Shown one piece after another: positions 22,587 through 33,759 of a stretch of 64,000 nt of DNA. The first letter of the stretch is position 1. The number at the start of each line of letters is the position of its first letter. The notes below the pieces were generated by a model. The model saw nothing but the letters and a program-made list of their open reading frames with translations, did not search any database and was not told where the DNA came from. The translations under genes were made by a program, and so were the position numbers. Source of the stretch: Cryptomeria japonica (lineage: Eukaryota > Streptophyta > Pinopsida > Cupressales > Cupressaceae); the NCBI RefSeq assembly GCF_030272615.1, contig NC_081408.1, positions 606,105,673-606,169,672 of the forward strand, in the 5' to 3' direction.

Positions 22587-23735
22587 TTAGTTACTAGATG
22601 AGTTTCCTGCTAGTGCAGAAACATTTTTCTCTATCGATTGAGTAACTAGGTTGTTTGTCTCTGCCAATTGATCTTCAAATTTCCTAACCCATTTCCTCTC
22701 ATGCTCCTTCTGGATATCATCAACCTTCTGTTTTCCTTTCTCATCATTTCATACTGAATTGTTCTTGCTTCTGCAAAATGTAGTATTATGTCCTATTTTG
22801 TTGCATGCATAGCAAGTGACATTATTTTTCTGAATTGGTTTACTATATCCTTGATCATTTCTTGACCTGCATTGATTAGTCATATGTCCAAACTTTCCAC
22901 ATGCATGAATTTTTACATCCATTCTACACTCTTCTGTCCTATGACCATATTTCTTATAATTTGAACACTGACTGAGAATTACATTATTGTCTTGTTTTTC
23001 TCTACTTCTGCAATGTCTTTCCACATGACCAAATTTAATGTAAAAAAAACATCTACCATTGAATTTATGTGCATTGGGTTGCCTTACTGGTGATTTATGG
23101 TTCTGGTTAATAGGAAGGTTCTCCTTCTGATTGGTTGCTTCAACTTCATTTGTAGTAACAAAGCTTTCTCCATGCTCAAATCCAAGGCCTCTAGTGTCTC
23201 CCTTGTTCCTTTGATCCTTCAATAGCTCATTAAGCTTTGCAGAACTATCCTTAAACTTGTCTTTGTATTCATTTACAGTATTCAGATCTCCCATTAGGAC
23301 TGTTATCAATCTTTCAAAATCCTTCTCATTATTCTGGGTTTGCACCAACTCAGTTCTCAACATATCATTCTCATGTGCCAACCTAATGCATTCTTCAAAT
23401 CTGTCTTTCAGTTATTTGCCAAGATTTTATGCATTCTTATTTTCATATTCAATATACTTGGACATCCTCATGCTTAGGGCTTACATTTCATTCTTCATGA
23501 CAATATTCTCCTGACCCAGCTTCTGACATTGTTCTTTAAGGGCATTCTTTTCTTCATCATCCTCATTTTATAAAATTTCCTTCCTTCTAACTTGAGAAGA
23601 TGACAAACTCTCTTGTAGGATAAGAATTAATTCTTTTGTAGAGTTCAACTCATCTTGCAACTTCAAGTTCTTCATCCTTTCAACATCATAATCTTCAAGT
23701 GCTACTTCAAGTTGTTTCTCCAAAGTCACCTCCAT
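22587..23735 (-). pseudogene. B1 ORF1, Gag-like coiled-coil protein with four CCHC knuckles
   Basis: It starts at the ATG at 23735 (MEVTLEKQLEVALEDY), about 55 bases after the primer site. The N-terminal half is a long heptad-rich coiled coil (MKNLKLQDELNSTKEL and on). The C-terminal half (about 22760-23070) holds four tandem knuckles of pattern CX2CX4HX4C. In this copy the first two have lost a Cys (CFFYIKFGHVERHC, CSNYKKYGHRTEEC), the third has lost its first Cys, and the last is intact (CYACNKIGHNTTFC). There are several in-frame stops, for example TGA in place of the Gly codon of B2. It is probably an RNA-binding Gag. Confidence 0.8.
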
Positions 23736-23789
23736 GGATTCCGGATTTAGGATCTTCCTTAAGTTGTTAGACTTACTCCAAGGAACCAA

Positions 23790-23801
23790 TCTCTGATACC
23801 A
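23790..23801 (-). other. B1 primer-binding site
   Basis: TGGTATCAGAGA on the minus strand, two bases from the 5' LTR. It differs by one base from the tRNA-iMet-type site in B2. Confidence 0.88.
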
Positions 23802-23803
23802 AT

Positions 23804-24734
23804 TGTTGGAATCCAAGAACACTAAGAGGGGGGGGGGGGGGGGTAAATTAGTGTTGTAGCGATGAGATCAATTTTAACCTTATTAACAAAGTAATTCAGT
23901 AACCGGTAACCATAAAAGAATATAATAGTAATTAGAAATGATGTCACCACAAGAACATACAACATGAGACAAATATTTATACGTGGAAAACCTAAAAGAG
24001 GAAAAACCACAGTGAGATTGGTGACCCACAATATCTATCCACTAGCCAAATGAATAAATATTATAATAGGGGCCTGCACATGCAAGAAGGCCAATATCCT
24101 AGAGTGCACTTGTCATCACAAAAGGATCCTCACTGACTACAAACATCAAATACTGGTTTACAAACAAAATTTTGAACTCAGAGAATTCATCTGCTATGTT
24201 GGATGAGTTCCAGTTCAAGCATTGTCTATACCAGTTTTTGCTATGTCCTCCTTTACCGGTAACTTACTTGGCATCCCAAACCTCTAAACCAATAACCAAG
24301 ACCAACAACATAATATTATATTCACATTCAATCGATCAATATTGCTCACACATTATCACACCACTATATATTCCTTCTCTTTGTATGTTTTGCCAAAATA
24401 ACCTAACTGGATTGACTTAAATACCCTTCCGAAACATAAATGCCTTATGTCGGCTTACAATGATATTACAATTTATTTACATGTCAGCCTAGACAAAAAT
24501 AAATACATTAAACTTTGTGATTGATGCTGCTAATTGTTGCCGTGGAGACCTGCCGAATCAATCTCCTATGTCGACCTCATATACCGGTTCCTAGTTTTCC
24601 TGTTTCCCATGTTTGTTGAATGACTTGAATTCCGGTTGCCGAATCATGAGTATCAGTTAAGTGTCCAACCTAAAATGATGTGTGTTTCCATTAATGACAA
24701 CACAACTAAACTGGATGAGTGTCAATTGCCAACA
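23804..24734 (-). repeat. B1 5' LTR
   Basis: 931-bp LTR that starts on the plus strand with TGTTGGAATCC and a run of 16 consecutive Gs at 23828-23843. It ends GTCAATTGCCAACA at 24734, followed by the duplication TATAT. Confidence 0.92.
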
Positions 24735-24850
24735 TATATAACCAATCAGAAGCTTCTTGGAGAATTTCGCACCATTCTATGCTCAAATAAAAACTAACTA
24801 TAAAAAGTAACCTCATGTAAATGCAAGGTTGAGACACAATTTTACCAACA
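24735..24850 (-). repeat. copia2 3' LTR, inner part, with adjacent polypurine tract
   Basis: Continuation of 17037-17819 after B1. It matches 31431-31546 and ends TTTACCAACA. The bases just after it (24851-24860) read AAGTGGGAGAA on the minus strand, the copia2 polypurine tract. Confidence 0.88.
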
Positions 24851-24904
24851 TTCTCCCACTTATCAACCACCTTGGAAGAGAAAAACAAGTATCAACATAG
24901 TAAA

Positions 24905-25430
24905 TTAATTGCTAGGGGCCACAAGGCCCATAGACTCTAAACACCATCTGAACTTCTTTGTGCTCATAGCCTTAGTTAAAGAATCTTCAATATTCATCAA
25001 ATTTTCTACCTTAAGTAGCTTCACCCTACCATCTTCAACCATATCTATAACAAAATGATATTGAATATCAATGTGTTTAGTGTGGGCATGAAATATTGGG
25101 TTCTTAGCTAGGTAGATCACACTTTGACTATCACAATAAACTATTTTTGATCCTTGTTTTATTCCAATATATGAACATAGTCTCTTAAGGAAAATGGCTT
25201 CTTTACAAGCATGAGTAACTTCCATATACTTTGATTCTGTAGCGGACAAAGAAACCACAACCTATTGCTTACTCATCCAACTAATTGCACCACCAAATAA
25301 AGTAAACACATAAGCACTAGTGGATCTTCTACTATCAATATCACTTGCCCAGTCCGAAGCCACATAACCATGAATATCAAGGGAAATAACTTCTCCAATT
25401 AAATTACCATGATAACACAAATAATACTAT
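24905..25430 (-). pseudogene. copia2 RNase H
   Basis: The open part 24905-25258 contains VSLSATESKYMEVTHACKEA, VYCDSQSVIYLAKNP and HTKHIDIQYHFV, all landmarks of copia RNase H. The upstream part to about 25430 is recognisable but shifted. Confidence 0.9.
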
Positions 25431-26529
25431 GAGGTACCCTTCAAATATCTAAAGACTCTTTTGACTACATCCCAATGAACTCTACCAAGATTAGACATAT
25501 ATCTGGATAAAACTCCCATTGCTTGGGCAATGTTTGGTCCAGTATAGACTATAGAAAACATCAAACTTCCAACTACACTCTGGTAAGGAACTCTACTCAT
25601 GTCTTCCATCTCCGATGGGGATGTAGGACAATCTGCAATAGATAATTTCATTCCAACTGTAAAAGGAACACACAATTCTTGCTTGTTGAACCTCTGTAGC
25701 ACTAAATTCACATACTTACTTTGGCCGAGCCATAGATTTTTTTCACTCTATCTCTTCTAATTTTCATCCCAAAAATGTGCTTTGCTGCACTAAGATCTTT
25801 CATCTCAAATTTAGTAGCAAGTTGAGACTTCAGTTTTGAAATCACACCTTTCCCTTTACCAATGAATAACACATCATCAACATATAATGCAATGTACATG
25901 AAATGAACACCATCAGATTTATAATAAACATAGTGATCTGATTTAGAACACCCAAATCCCAAGCTCAACACATAGGTATCAAATTTCTAGTACCACATCC
26001 TAGGACTTTGTTTGAGGCCATACATAGATTTATTTAATTTACAAACCAAATTACTTTTACCTTTCACCACATAGTTCTTTGGCTGTTTTTTATAAATATC
26101 CTCCTCCAAGTCACCATGAAGAAAAATAGTTTTCACATTCATTTTCTCAACCTATAAACAATAAGAAGCGGCAAGAGAAAGCAAAAATCTAGTGCATTTC
26201 ATTTTTGCAACATGAGAAAATATCTCACCATAATAAACACCCTCAACCTGAGAGTAGCCTTTTGCAACCAACCTCACTTTATACCTCTCAATGCTTCCAT
26301 TTGAACCAATCTTTTTCTTGAACACCCATTTACAACCAACATGTTTCTTTCCTTCAAGAAATGGTACAAGATCCCACGTATCATTCTCTTTCAAAGCTGC
26401 CATTTCTTCTTCCATATCAATCTTCCAGTATTTTGCATCATTCATACCTAATACCTCTTCTACAGATTTCAATTCATCCACATTAGTATTCAAAGAAAAA
26501 ATACATCTCCAATCATTAGGTGAATACAT
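25431..26529 (-). pseudogene. copia2 reverse transcriptase and connection
   Basis: N-terminal part 26152-26529 has MEEEMAALKENDTWDLVP and GCKWVFKKKIGSNGSIERY. The catalytic site ALYVDDVLFIGKG lies at about 25870, with the YVDD intact. The connection 25427-25711 includes PYQSVVGSLMFSIVYTGPNI. Three or more breaks separate the parts. Confidence 0.9.
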
Positions 26530-27673
26530 TTTAGGTGATTGTCTATGTCTTGGAGACCTTTGAACAAGATGAGTTGGAGGTTCTTCCTCCTCTTCTGAAG
26601 ATTCGAATCTAGACGAGCTCTCCTCAACTTACTGCCTACCTAGCGGTCTTGATTCAACTCTTTCAGATGTAGAAGGGAATTGAATCACATATTCCTTTTT
26701 AGTATGTTGTGGTTGCAAATTAATAGGAGACTTAATTTCTCTAAAAATAACACTTCTACTATGAATTACCTTTTGTGCAACGGGGTCCCAAATCTTGTAC
26801 CCTTTCACATCATATCTGTACTCGATGAAGATACATTTCATAGCCTTTTTCTCCAACTTTGTCCACTTCTCCTTTGGCACATGTGCATATGCCTCACAAT
26901 TAAAAAATATAAGATATCCCAATGAAGCCTAATGACCTGACCATGCTTCCATAGGATTTTTATCAACAAGGGTTGATGTAGGAGACCTGTTAATCAGGTA
27001 GCAAGCAGTGGTAATAACTTCAACCTAAAACTTTTGTTCTAGACTAGCACCACTAAGAATACTCCTATCCTTCTCCATCAATCTCCTGTTCATTCTCATT
27101 GCACCTCCATTCTGCTATGGAGAATACAGAGTTATCTTCTGTCTGTTAATGCCACAGTCTTTACAGAATCTATCAAAATCATTAGAGCAAAATTCACCGC
27201 CATTATCAATCCTCAAACATTTAATTTTCTTTCTAGTCTGCAAATGAACCATTGCTTTAAATTCTTTAAATCGACTAAAAAACTTCAAATTTACTCTTTA
27301 GAAAACATACCCATGTCCTTCTACTAAAATCATCAATAAATGAAACATAATATGTGGATTTTCTAATCAAAGAAACATCTAGAGGACCAAACATGTCATA
27401 ATGAATAACATCCAAAACACCACAAGTTTTATGGGAACTCAAGTAAAACTAAACGTGGTTTTGTTTTCCATAAATGCAATGCTCATAGAAATAAAAGTCA
27501 AGATTATAATCATTCAAATCTTCAACAAGGTTTTTATTTTTCAAGGTCGTTAAAGTGTGGCCAAGCCTCTGGTGCCATAAAATTGTCTTCTCTACTGGTA
27601 ACTTTGCTTCAGAAGAAAGAACACCCTTAGGTACCCAAAAGCCATGTCCATCTGCTGAAGGTAAACCACTCAA
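26530..27673 (-). pseudogene. copia2 integrase
   Basis: The GAG-pre-integrase module at 27449-27673 shows LWHQRLGHTLTTLKNKNLVE and a degenerate second zinc pair. A TAG at 27449-27451 replaces a likely CAG after KQNHV. The core continues with YVSFIDDFSRRTWVCFLKSK and then decays. The C-terminal domain (26629-26922) has AYAHVPKEKWTKLEKKAMKC and IFIEYRYDVKGYKIWDP. Confidence 0.88.
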
Positions 27674-27859
27674 ATCTTTTTACAAAGTGTCCTTAGATTT
27701 ATATTTTATAAAAGTGTCATTACACTCAATAGTGTATGCCTCTAGCTCATACAAAGTGTCAAACCTGACAACTCTAGCAATTACCATAGCAACCTTAATC
27801 ATCTAACATCTTGCCTCATAAAAAAATATCCACACACATGCATTTATTAGTTTTCTCAA

Positions 27860-28090
27860 AGATAAGAGATTTCATTTTAATCTAGGGATATGCAACACAC
27901 ACCATTAGTCCTTTTTTATTCTACCATCAGAAAACCCGACTTTAAGTTTACCTCGACCAACAATATTTAAATGTGAATCATAACCCAAGTACACCTTACC
28001 TCCATTAAATTATTCATATTCAAAAAACCAATCTCTATTGGAAGTCATATGAAAAGATGCACCCAAGTAAATTAACCAGGCATCATTACT
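27860..28090 (-). pseudogene. copia2 protease with lost catalytic Asp
   Basis: The active-site strand reads WLIYLGASFHMT at about 28045-28080, where copia proteases have D-S-G. Asp and Ser are replaced by Tyr and Leu. The downstream part includes GGKVYLGYDSHLNIVGRG before frame breaks. Confidence 0.82.
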
Positions 28091-29339
28091 TGCATGAGTC
28101 ACCTAAGCTGCAATGAATGCATCACCATCTTCCTTCTCAAACTCAGAATTAGAATCAGAATTCTTCTTTTTCTTCTTCTTCTTTTCTTCCTTGAAGTCCT
28201 TATAGATGTGACCTTGTTTACCACAATTCCAGCAAATGACTTTGGACTTTCCAGGAGATTTTGATCTCCCTCTAGATTTGGACTTATTGCGCTTCTCATT
28301 CTTCTTGCCTTTCTACTTAGGTCTTCCATGAACAGTTAGGGCTTCCTTCAAACTGATGGATACCTTCCTCTGCATCTCTTCACCAAGTATGACACTCACT
28401 GTTCAGTGTGGAGCCTAATCAATCTCCAAGTAGCAGATTGTTGAAATGTGGCGACTGATCAACAAAGTATTGTGCACTTAGCACGTATCCTTGCCGGGGT
28501 ATTTTTTTTTGTTGATGAAAACTGACATTATAATAAAACCCTAAAAAGGTCAACTTTGTTTTTGCCCTAAAAATGCATGTTATAAGCAGCTGGGATGCTT
28601 AAGGCATTGTAAGGTTGATGTACTATTTTTGCTGGATAATAAGAAAGATTGGACGGTTGTGTATGGTGGGCATAACCCATTCTGGGTGAACCACATTAAA
28701 TCTCTATGTTATTTGTGTCCTATTTTATTTCTTTATCTTTTGTATTTAAATCTGCATATAATTGTTAGTTCATATTTTCTTCGGATTTGCTTGAAACCCT
28801 AACACCCACCACATCTTCAGACTTAAAAACAACTGAAGTACTACCGATAGCCATAACAAGAGTCCCACAAATCAGGCAATGAACAAAGAAAGATCTAGAA
28901 TTTCTCTTCTTCGTTCATCTTAACATTAACATATACCAATTGAGCCACCAACATATTATATGCTTTCAAGTGGTCTGCAATTCATCCACTCTCTTCCTTC
29001 TTCAAGGAATACAATTTATTCCTCAAGAAAATTTAATTTAATAAAGATTTGGCTCAATACATTTCACCAATCTTAGTCCATAGATTCTTTGCAGAGTTTT
29101 CTTCATGGACATTGATTAGAATAGAGTCTTCTAGGCATAGTCTGATTAGACCCTTGGCTTTTCGATGTGTAACATCATACTGAGCCACCATAGTAGGATC
29201 TGAGGATCTTTTGACATTCGCATCAACAACATCCCACAGATCTTGATCTATTAGCACATCTTCCATCTTCAAACTTCCACATCTCAAAATTCATTCCATT
29301 AAATTTATCCATCTCTATTCTCCCTGATGAACTTGCCAT
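28091..29339 (-). pseudogene. copia2 Gag
   Basis: It starts at the ATG at 29339 (MASSSGRIEMDKFNGMNFEM). A shift precedes the conserved part 29054-29287 (LWTKIGEMY at its end). The insert at 28400-28804 breaks the frame between the residues DVV and SVILGEEM, which join in frame when the insert is removed. The C-terminal part carries a zinc knuckle CWNCGKQGHIYKDF in which the last Cys is Phe, followed by a Lys/Glu/Asp-rich tail. Confidence 0.85.
28400..28804. mobile_element. 405-bp solo-LTR-like insert in copia2 gag
   Basis: It begins TGTTCAGTGTGG and ends CCCTAACA (TG...CA). It is flanked by near-duplications CTCAC (28395-28399) and CCCAC (28805-28809). Removing it restores the expected Gag frame. 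It has no coding capacity. It is either a solo LTR or a very small LTR element. Confidence 0.7.
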
Positions 29340-29448
29340 CTAAAAATTCCTACAACAAGATAAAAAAGTGTCTTTTGTGCAAGCTTCCACTCAAATCTAG
29401 ATTAGTTCAAAAAAACCAACAACCCACAATTGAAACCAAGGTGATCAA

Positions 29449-29460
29449 GGTTTGATACCA
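29449..29460 (-). other. copia2 primer-binding site
   Basis: TGGTATCAAACC on the minus strand, two bases from the 5' LTR end. It shares TGGTATCA with the tRNA-iMet-type sites elsewhere in the window but differs after that. Confidence 0.75.
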
Positions 29461-29462
29461 CT

Positions 29463-30025
29463 TGTAAGGAAGTTAAGTAGCAAAACAACTTCCTACACTA
29501 ACCTTGAGAGGAGGGTTATTCAAAATTTTTATAGATCATCACAATAGCTACCAAAACCTAACATAAATAATCATAAACAACATTCATACCACAACATAGT
29601 GATTTACATGGGGAAAACCCTTTCAGGAGAAAAACCCCACACTCCAAAAGTAGCTCAATATATTATTCAACAATCAATTATAGATTACAATATACTTGCA
29701 GAACACACTCTTTAAAGGAGTAGCACTAATCAGAGATTCAGAGTAACTCAATAGCCATAAGACTCTTACACACAACCTCTATCCCATGCACCACATATAT
29801 AGGAGATACAATATAGGAAACTATCAAACGATATTTCAAAGCCATCAATTAAAACCACCCAATAAAGTATAGCCGACCTTATCTCCAATCTAGATACCTT
29901 ATGACATGTTAAAACACACATCAACATGTGTCCCTCCCTTTTACAACTCATTTATGTGTCTAATGCATTTTATATTTCCTATTTCAAGAGTCCAAACTTC
30001 CGGAGGCCATAACTTGTGAACCGTG
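29463..30025 (-). repeat. copia2 5' LTR, inner part
   Basis: Matches 17037-17603, with the same TGTAAGGAAGTTAAGTAG start. It is interrupted at GAACCGTG by a solo LTR and resumes at 31209. Confidence 0.9.
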
Positions 30026-31208
30026 TGTAAAGTGGGAAATTGAACCCTAGTGATTCCCCACCTAAGAGAGAGAAAGGAAATCACTAGGATGATTTTCACT
30101 TGGGAGATAGTTTATATTCAAAAGAGAGGTTGAATCCACTAGATCCAAATCCAAGAGAAACAAGGATGTGATTTATAAGTGGATTGCAAGTGTTGGAATG
30201 TAATTTGCCCTCTTTTGTAAGTAGAAGAGTTGACTTGTTTATTATATAGAAAAGAGAGATAAAATGGGTGAAATGAGGAGCTACCGGTTCAGGATCACGA
30301 TGTAACTTTAGATCTAAGATATTTATACTTCTATGGACCTGCCCTACAAATTTAGAGAAAAATGGTCAAGACTGTGTTGAAAGTGCACATGGTCCTTCGA
30401 AAAATCCATGAAATGAAAAGGGTTTTTCCGTCTCTGCAAATGAAGCCCAAAACTGCAATTACAGCTATGCACTTGCAACCTACACATAGAAAAGAAGGGA
30501 AGAAGGGTTGTGGATAGGGGTTTGCCTCAATCAAACCCCAGTTGAGAAATCAACCTTGAAAGAAAGTAATTGCAAATAATTAAATGTAAATAATGAAAAT
30601 GTATACCTTGTAGATCTACAATTTGTTGACGATGATTGCTTTGCTTCTTGAATGTAATCACAAGTGTTTGCATGAAATGGCATGTAAGATGAAAAAACCC
30701 TAACAAACACATATGCTTGTAAATGAATTTCATAATGTTTCTCCAATAGATGAATGGAGAGGACACATGAATAAGAAGACTTGATGGATCCTTGAAGACT
30801 TGAATGCTTGATAAAGACCTTTCGCTTGAATTTCACCTATCGTGTATTTCATGTATATCCTATCTATGCAAATGAGAAGAACAATTCCCCTTTTATAAAT
30901 GCCTCAGAAGATTAATTCATCTCACCAAAGGTCGACATTGGGGGGATTTGGAATCTGAAAATGTAGATAGGATCGGAGGGACCTATCTTGGGGCCACCCT
31001 AAGAGGGGGGGGGGACAGGGGCACCACACCCCTGTCCTGCCCTATCTTGGGGTCCGGACAGGGTCCTGAGGCCATCTTAGCGCTTAAACAAGGAGAGGTT
31101 CAAGGTGAAAATGCAAAGAGAAGTTTCAGTCGGGAAGGAATATGATGTTGCCAAGGTGAGGACCTCAAATGTGGTTAAAATTCATAGGGTTGCAATTTTA
31201 TGACACTA
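30026..31208. mobile_element. Solo LTR of the gypsy C superfamily
   Basis: It starts TGTAAAGTGGGAAATTGAACC and ends near GCAATTTTATGACACTA. It parallels the LTR of element C (58136-59208) block for block, for example TTTTCACTTGGGAGA against TTTTCACTTAGGGGAGA and AAAAGAGAGGTTGAA against AAAAGAGGGGTTGAA. The flanking duplication is imperfect (CCGTG at 30021-30025, GTGTG at 31209-31213). There is no internal region, so it is a recombination remnant. A 9-bp inverted repeat lies at 31013-31021 and 31029-31037. Confidence 0.78.
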
Positions 31209-31546
31209 GTGTGTGTCCGATTGATGAACTGTTTGAAGTGCTGGAAAGCTCGTGAGGTGCTGTATCACCTTGTAAACCAATACAACATTTACGCCCACTT
31301 TTCAAGTCATTTCAGAGGGTCTAAAGTCCCCAAAATTAAGTTTAAACCTTTAATCGCACCCCTCCAAACTAAAAACTTTAATATCTTCAAAACTAGCTGC
31401 GATCTTGCAACACAACTTTACCGACATGCTTATCTAACCAGCCAAAATCTTCTTGGAGAGTTTCACACCATTCTATGCTCAAATGAAAACTTACTATAAA
31501 TAGTAACCTCATGTAAATGCAAGGTTGAGACACCATTTTCCCAATA
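31209..31546 (-). repeat. copia2 5' LTR, outer part
   Basis: It continues 29463-30025 and matches 17604-17819 plus 24735-24850. It ends CCCAATA, a mutated CCAACA, followed by the duplication AAACT at 31547-31551. Confidence 0.88.
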
Positions 31547-33759
31547 AAACTATGGGAATGTTGTTTCTCTGCTTCTTCTACACTTTTCCTACCTCTTGAT
31601 CTTATCTAATTTTTACTAATCTGCTAATATTTTCTTGTTTTCTAGTCTCACTAATGTTTGTGTAGGTATTTCGATTGTAGAAGGCCCCCAAATACAAAAC
31701 ACTAACCCGTTTGCTTGTAGGATTGCCAAATAAGGGGTTTCTCTAAAAAAAAACTTGGCTTAAAATTTAATCTTGTGTCTTTTTTTAGTTTAGAGAAGAC
31801 TTCATTTCAATAAGGGAATTTATTGAGTGTTTTTCGTGTTTGAAAAAGTTTTAATTGGTGTACATTCTTTTTGATCACCTTCCATGGAACATGGGTAATC
31901 AAAAGCCTTGTAACTTTTTGCTTTGTGTTTAAATTAAATTCCTCAAAATATAAAATACAAGTATCGTCCCCCCTTTGGCTTTGTGCAACGTGTACTATCT
32001 TTTAGTAGTGAGACTGCCTTGGGGAAAAAAGTACTCATCCCATGAGTGATTCAAAGCGGTGCTTTCCTTCGATCTACTATATAAATTGACAAAGGCAAAA
32101 GCCAAAGTCTTCTTGGTGAAAAACATACTCCGATAGTTCCCTCAGTATCCACATTTATGTGAGATGCATCAAAAACCTTTAATGAGGACTAATACAGGCT
32201 CTTAAGCAAGTCACTTCCGAATGAGTAGCCATCAAGTCGTCAAATTGTGACTAAATGACTTTTTTTAGAGGCCAAAAATCCCATACTTTATGGTTCAGGG
32301 TGTGTACATCGTACCCCACAGATAACTCTTCATGTACCCTGCATAATGAGAGAGAAATTACTCCTAGATTTTTGGATCTTTCAGGTAAGAGAAAAGTTAT
32401 GCTGGTGCCCTGTTGGCAGAGTGAGCACCACCTAATCTCTATCTATTCATTGAGTTTGAGGTATTCTATCTTAAGAGATCCCAATCAAGTAGGATTTGTA
32501 TTCGAATACTTAAGTTGTGAATTGCTTCAACTATTTTCATGTTTAAACTAGTAACTGTTATCATTTGGGCTTATCTTGGTCCTCATACTTTAGTTGAGTT
32601 AGACATTTGTCTTTGTTCTTGATGTTTGTCTACCACTAAAACTATCTTTTTCTAAAAACAAGTAAAAAAACTAGTCATTCAAAGTTAAAACCTAATCCAG
32701 TGAGTTTGTGGTCTATGCCTTGCTTCATCATTTATCTTCTCATCCAACAAGATTGCTTTCAGAAATCATAGGTTTGTGTTGTGTTTGAGCGGGAACACTC
32801 CTTTACTAGATTCTACTTGTCATCATATTGAAGATGTGGGTTTACTATCACAAACCGTGGGTTTGAATTGTGTTCCAACAAGAATGCGTGTTTACATTGT
32901 TACTTTGACAATATTTTAAGCATCGGGTTGATACTATCATTCAAGGGGTTTGCACTTTGGCCAAGTAGAAATTTTGTCCATATCATCGTCATATTCGTCC
33001 ATCCAAATCCTATTTTTCATTTTCATAATCATCATCCTAGTATTAACATAGTCACCACTCTTGTCATCATAATCCAAATTTGTGTTGTCGTAACCATCAT
33101 CCTTGTCCATTGTCATCTTGAAAGCCACATCATCATTACCTTCCTCATAAGTCAAGGATCAAATATCAAACGTCAATCAATCCAAACATCAATTATTCAC
33201 AATTGAACATCAACTTCAATCAAATCTATCCAACATCAAGTCAAAACATCAAACCGATAAGCTAATCTAATAAAAAAATTAAACCAAAAGTCAATCCTTC
33301 ATTCACGCTTGGTCTCATATTGTAGAGTTATTACATAGCCTACATCTTAGTGATTATCATCACTTTCTCTTTGAATATATCATGTCTAGAGTTAGTTCTC
33401 ACATCGTTATAGACTTATCACCTCAAGCTAGTGATCATGCTTGCATTGATCTACCTTGTTTCTTGAGTGCATCCTCTTAAGTAACTATTTTGTCACAACA
33501 TCCATTAGGCTTGTCAAACTCACAATTCAAGTAATAGGTGTTGCAATAAATCCTATTATCACATCAATATTTCATCAAATCAATCAAATCAAGCATTCAA
33601 TTTTATCCTTGATATTAGCATTACAATTCATACATCTTCACTTCACAGTTCATGCCCATCATAACTAGATCAAAGTCTAGACATGCAATGGAACAATAAC
33701 CACTACATTCTGGGAAAAGATTTCCTAACCGTCAACAAAATCTTGATTCAAGTGTTGTA
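31547..33759. other. Unassigned non-coding DNA
   Basis: This continues the substrate interrupted by copia2. Codon structure is absent. 33150-33260 is a low-complexity stretch rich in CATCAA/CAATCAA. I see no gene, LTR pair or structured RNA I can defend. Confidence 0.4.

Larger units (their letters stand above)
17820..24734 (-). mobile_element. Element B1: non-autonomous LTR element with two ORFs
   Basis: A 6915-bp minus-strand element inside the copia2 3' LTR, with duplications TATAT at 17815-17819 and 24735-24739. LTRs are 17820-18754 and 23804-24734, ending TGTTGG/CCAACA. The interior has ORF1, a coiled-coil protein with four zinc knuckles, and ORF2, a large unidentified protein. Protease, integrase, RT and RNase H are all absent. 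B2 (53609 on) has the same structure, so this is a real family and not a random deletion product. Its primer site, polypurine tract and LTR ends are of copia type. Confidence 0.9.
17037..31546 (-). mobile_element. copia2: decayed Ty1/copia retrotransposon with three nested inserts
   Basis: Outer element on the minus strand with 5-bp duplications AAACT at 17032-17036 and 31547-31551. Its 3' LTR (17037-17819 plus 24735-24850) is split by B1, its 5' LTR (29463-30025 plus 31209-31546) by a solo LTR, and its gag by a 405-bp insert. After removing inserts each LTR is about 895 bp. Gag, protease, integrase, RT and RNase H occur in copia order between 24905 and 29339, all heavily mutated. Confidence 0.92.

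Noticed and set aside
33150-33260. CATCAA-rich stretch as a satellite or CRISPR-like array
   Set aside because: The words are irregular in spacing and sequence. This is low-complexity DNA only.
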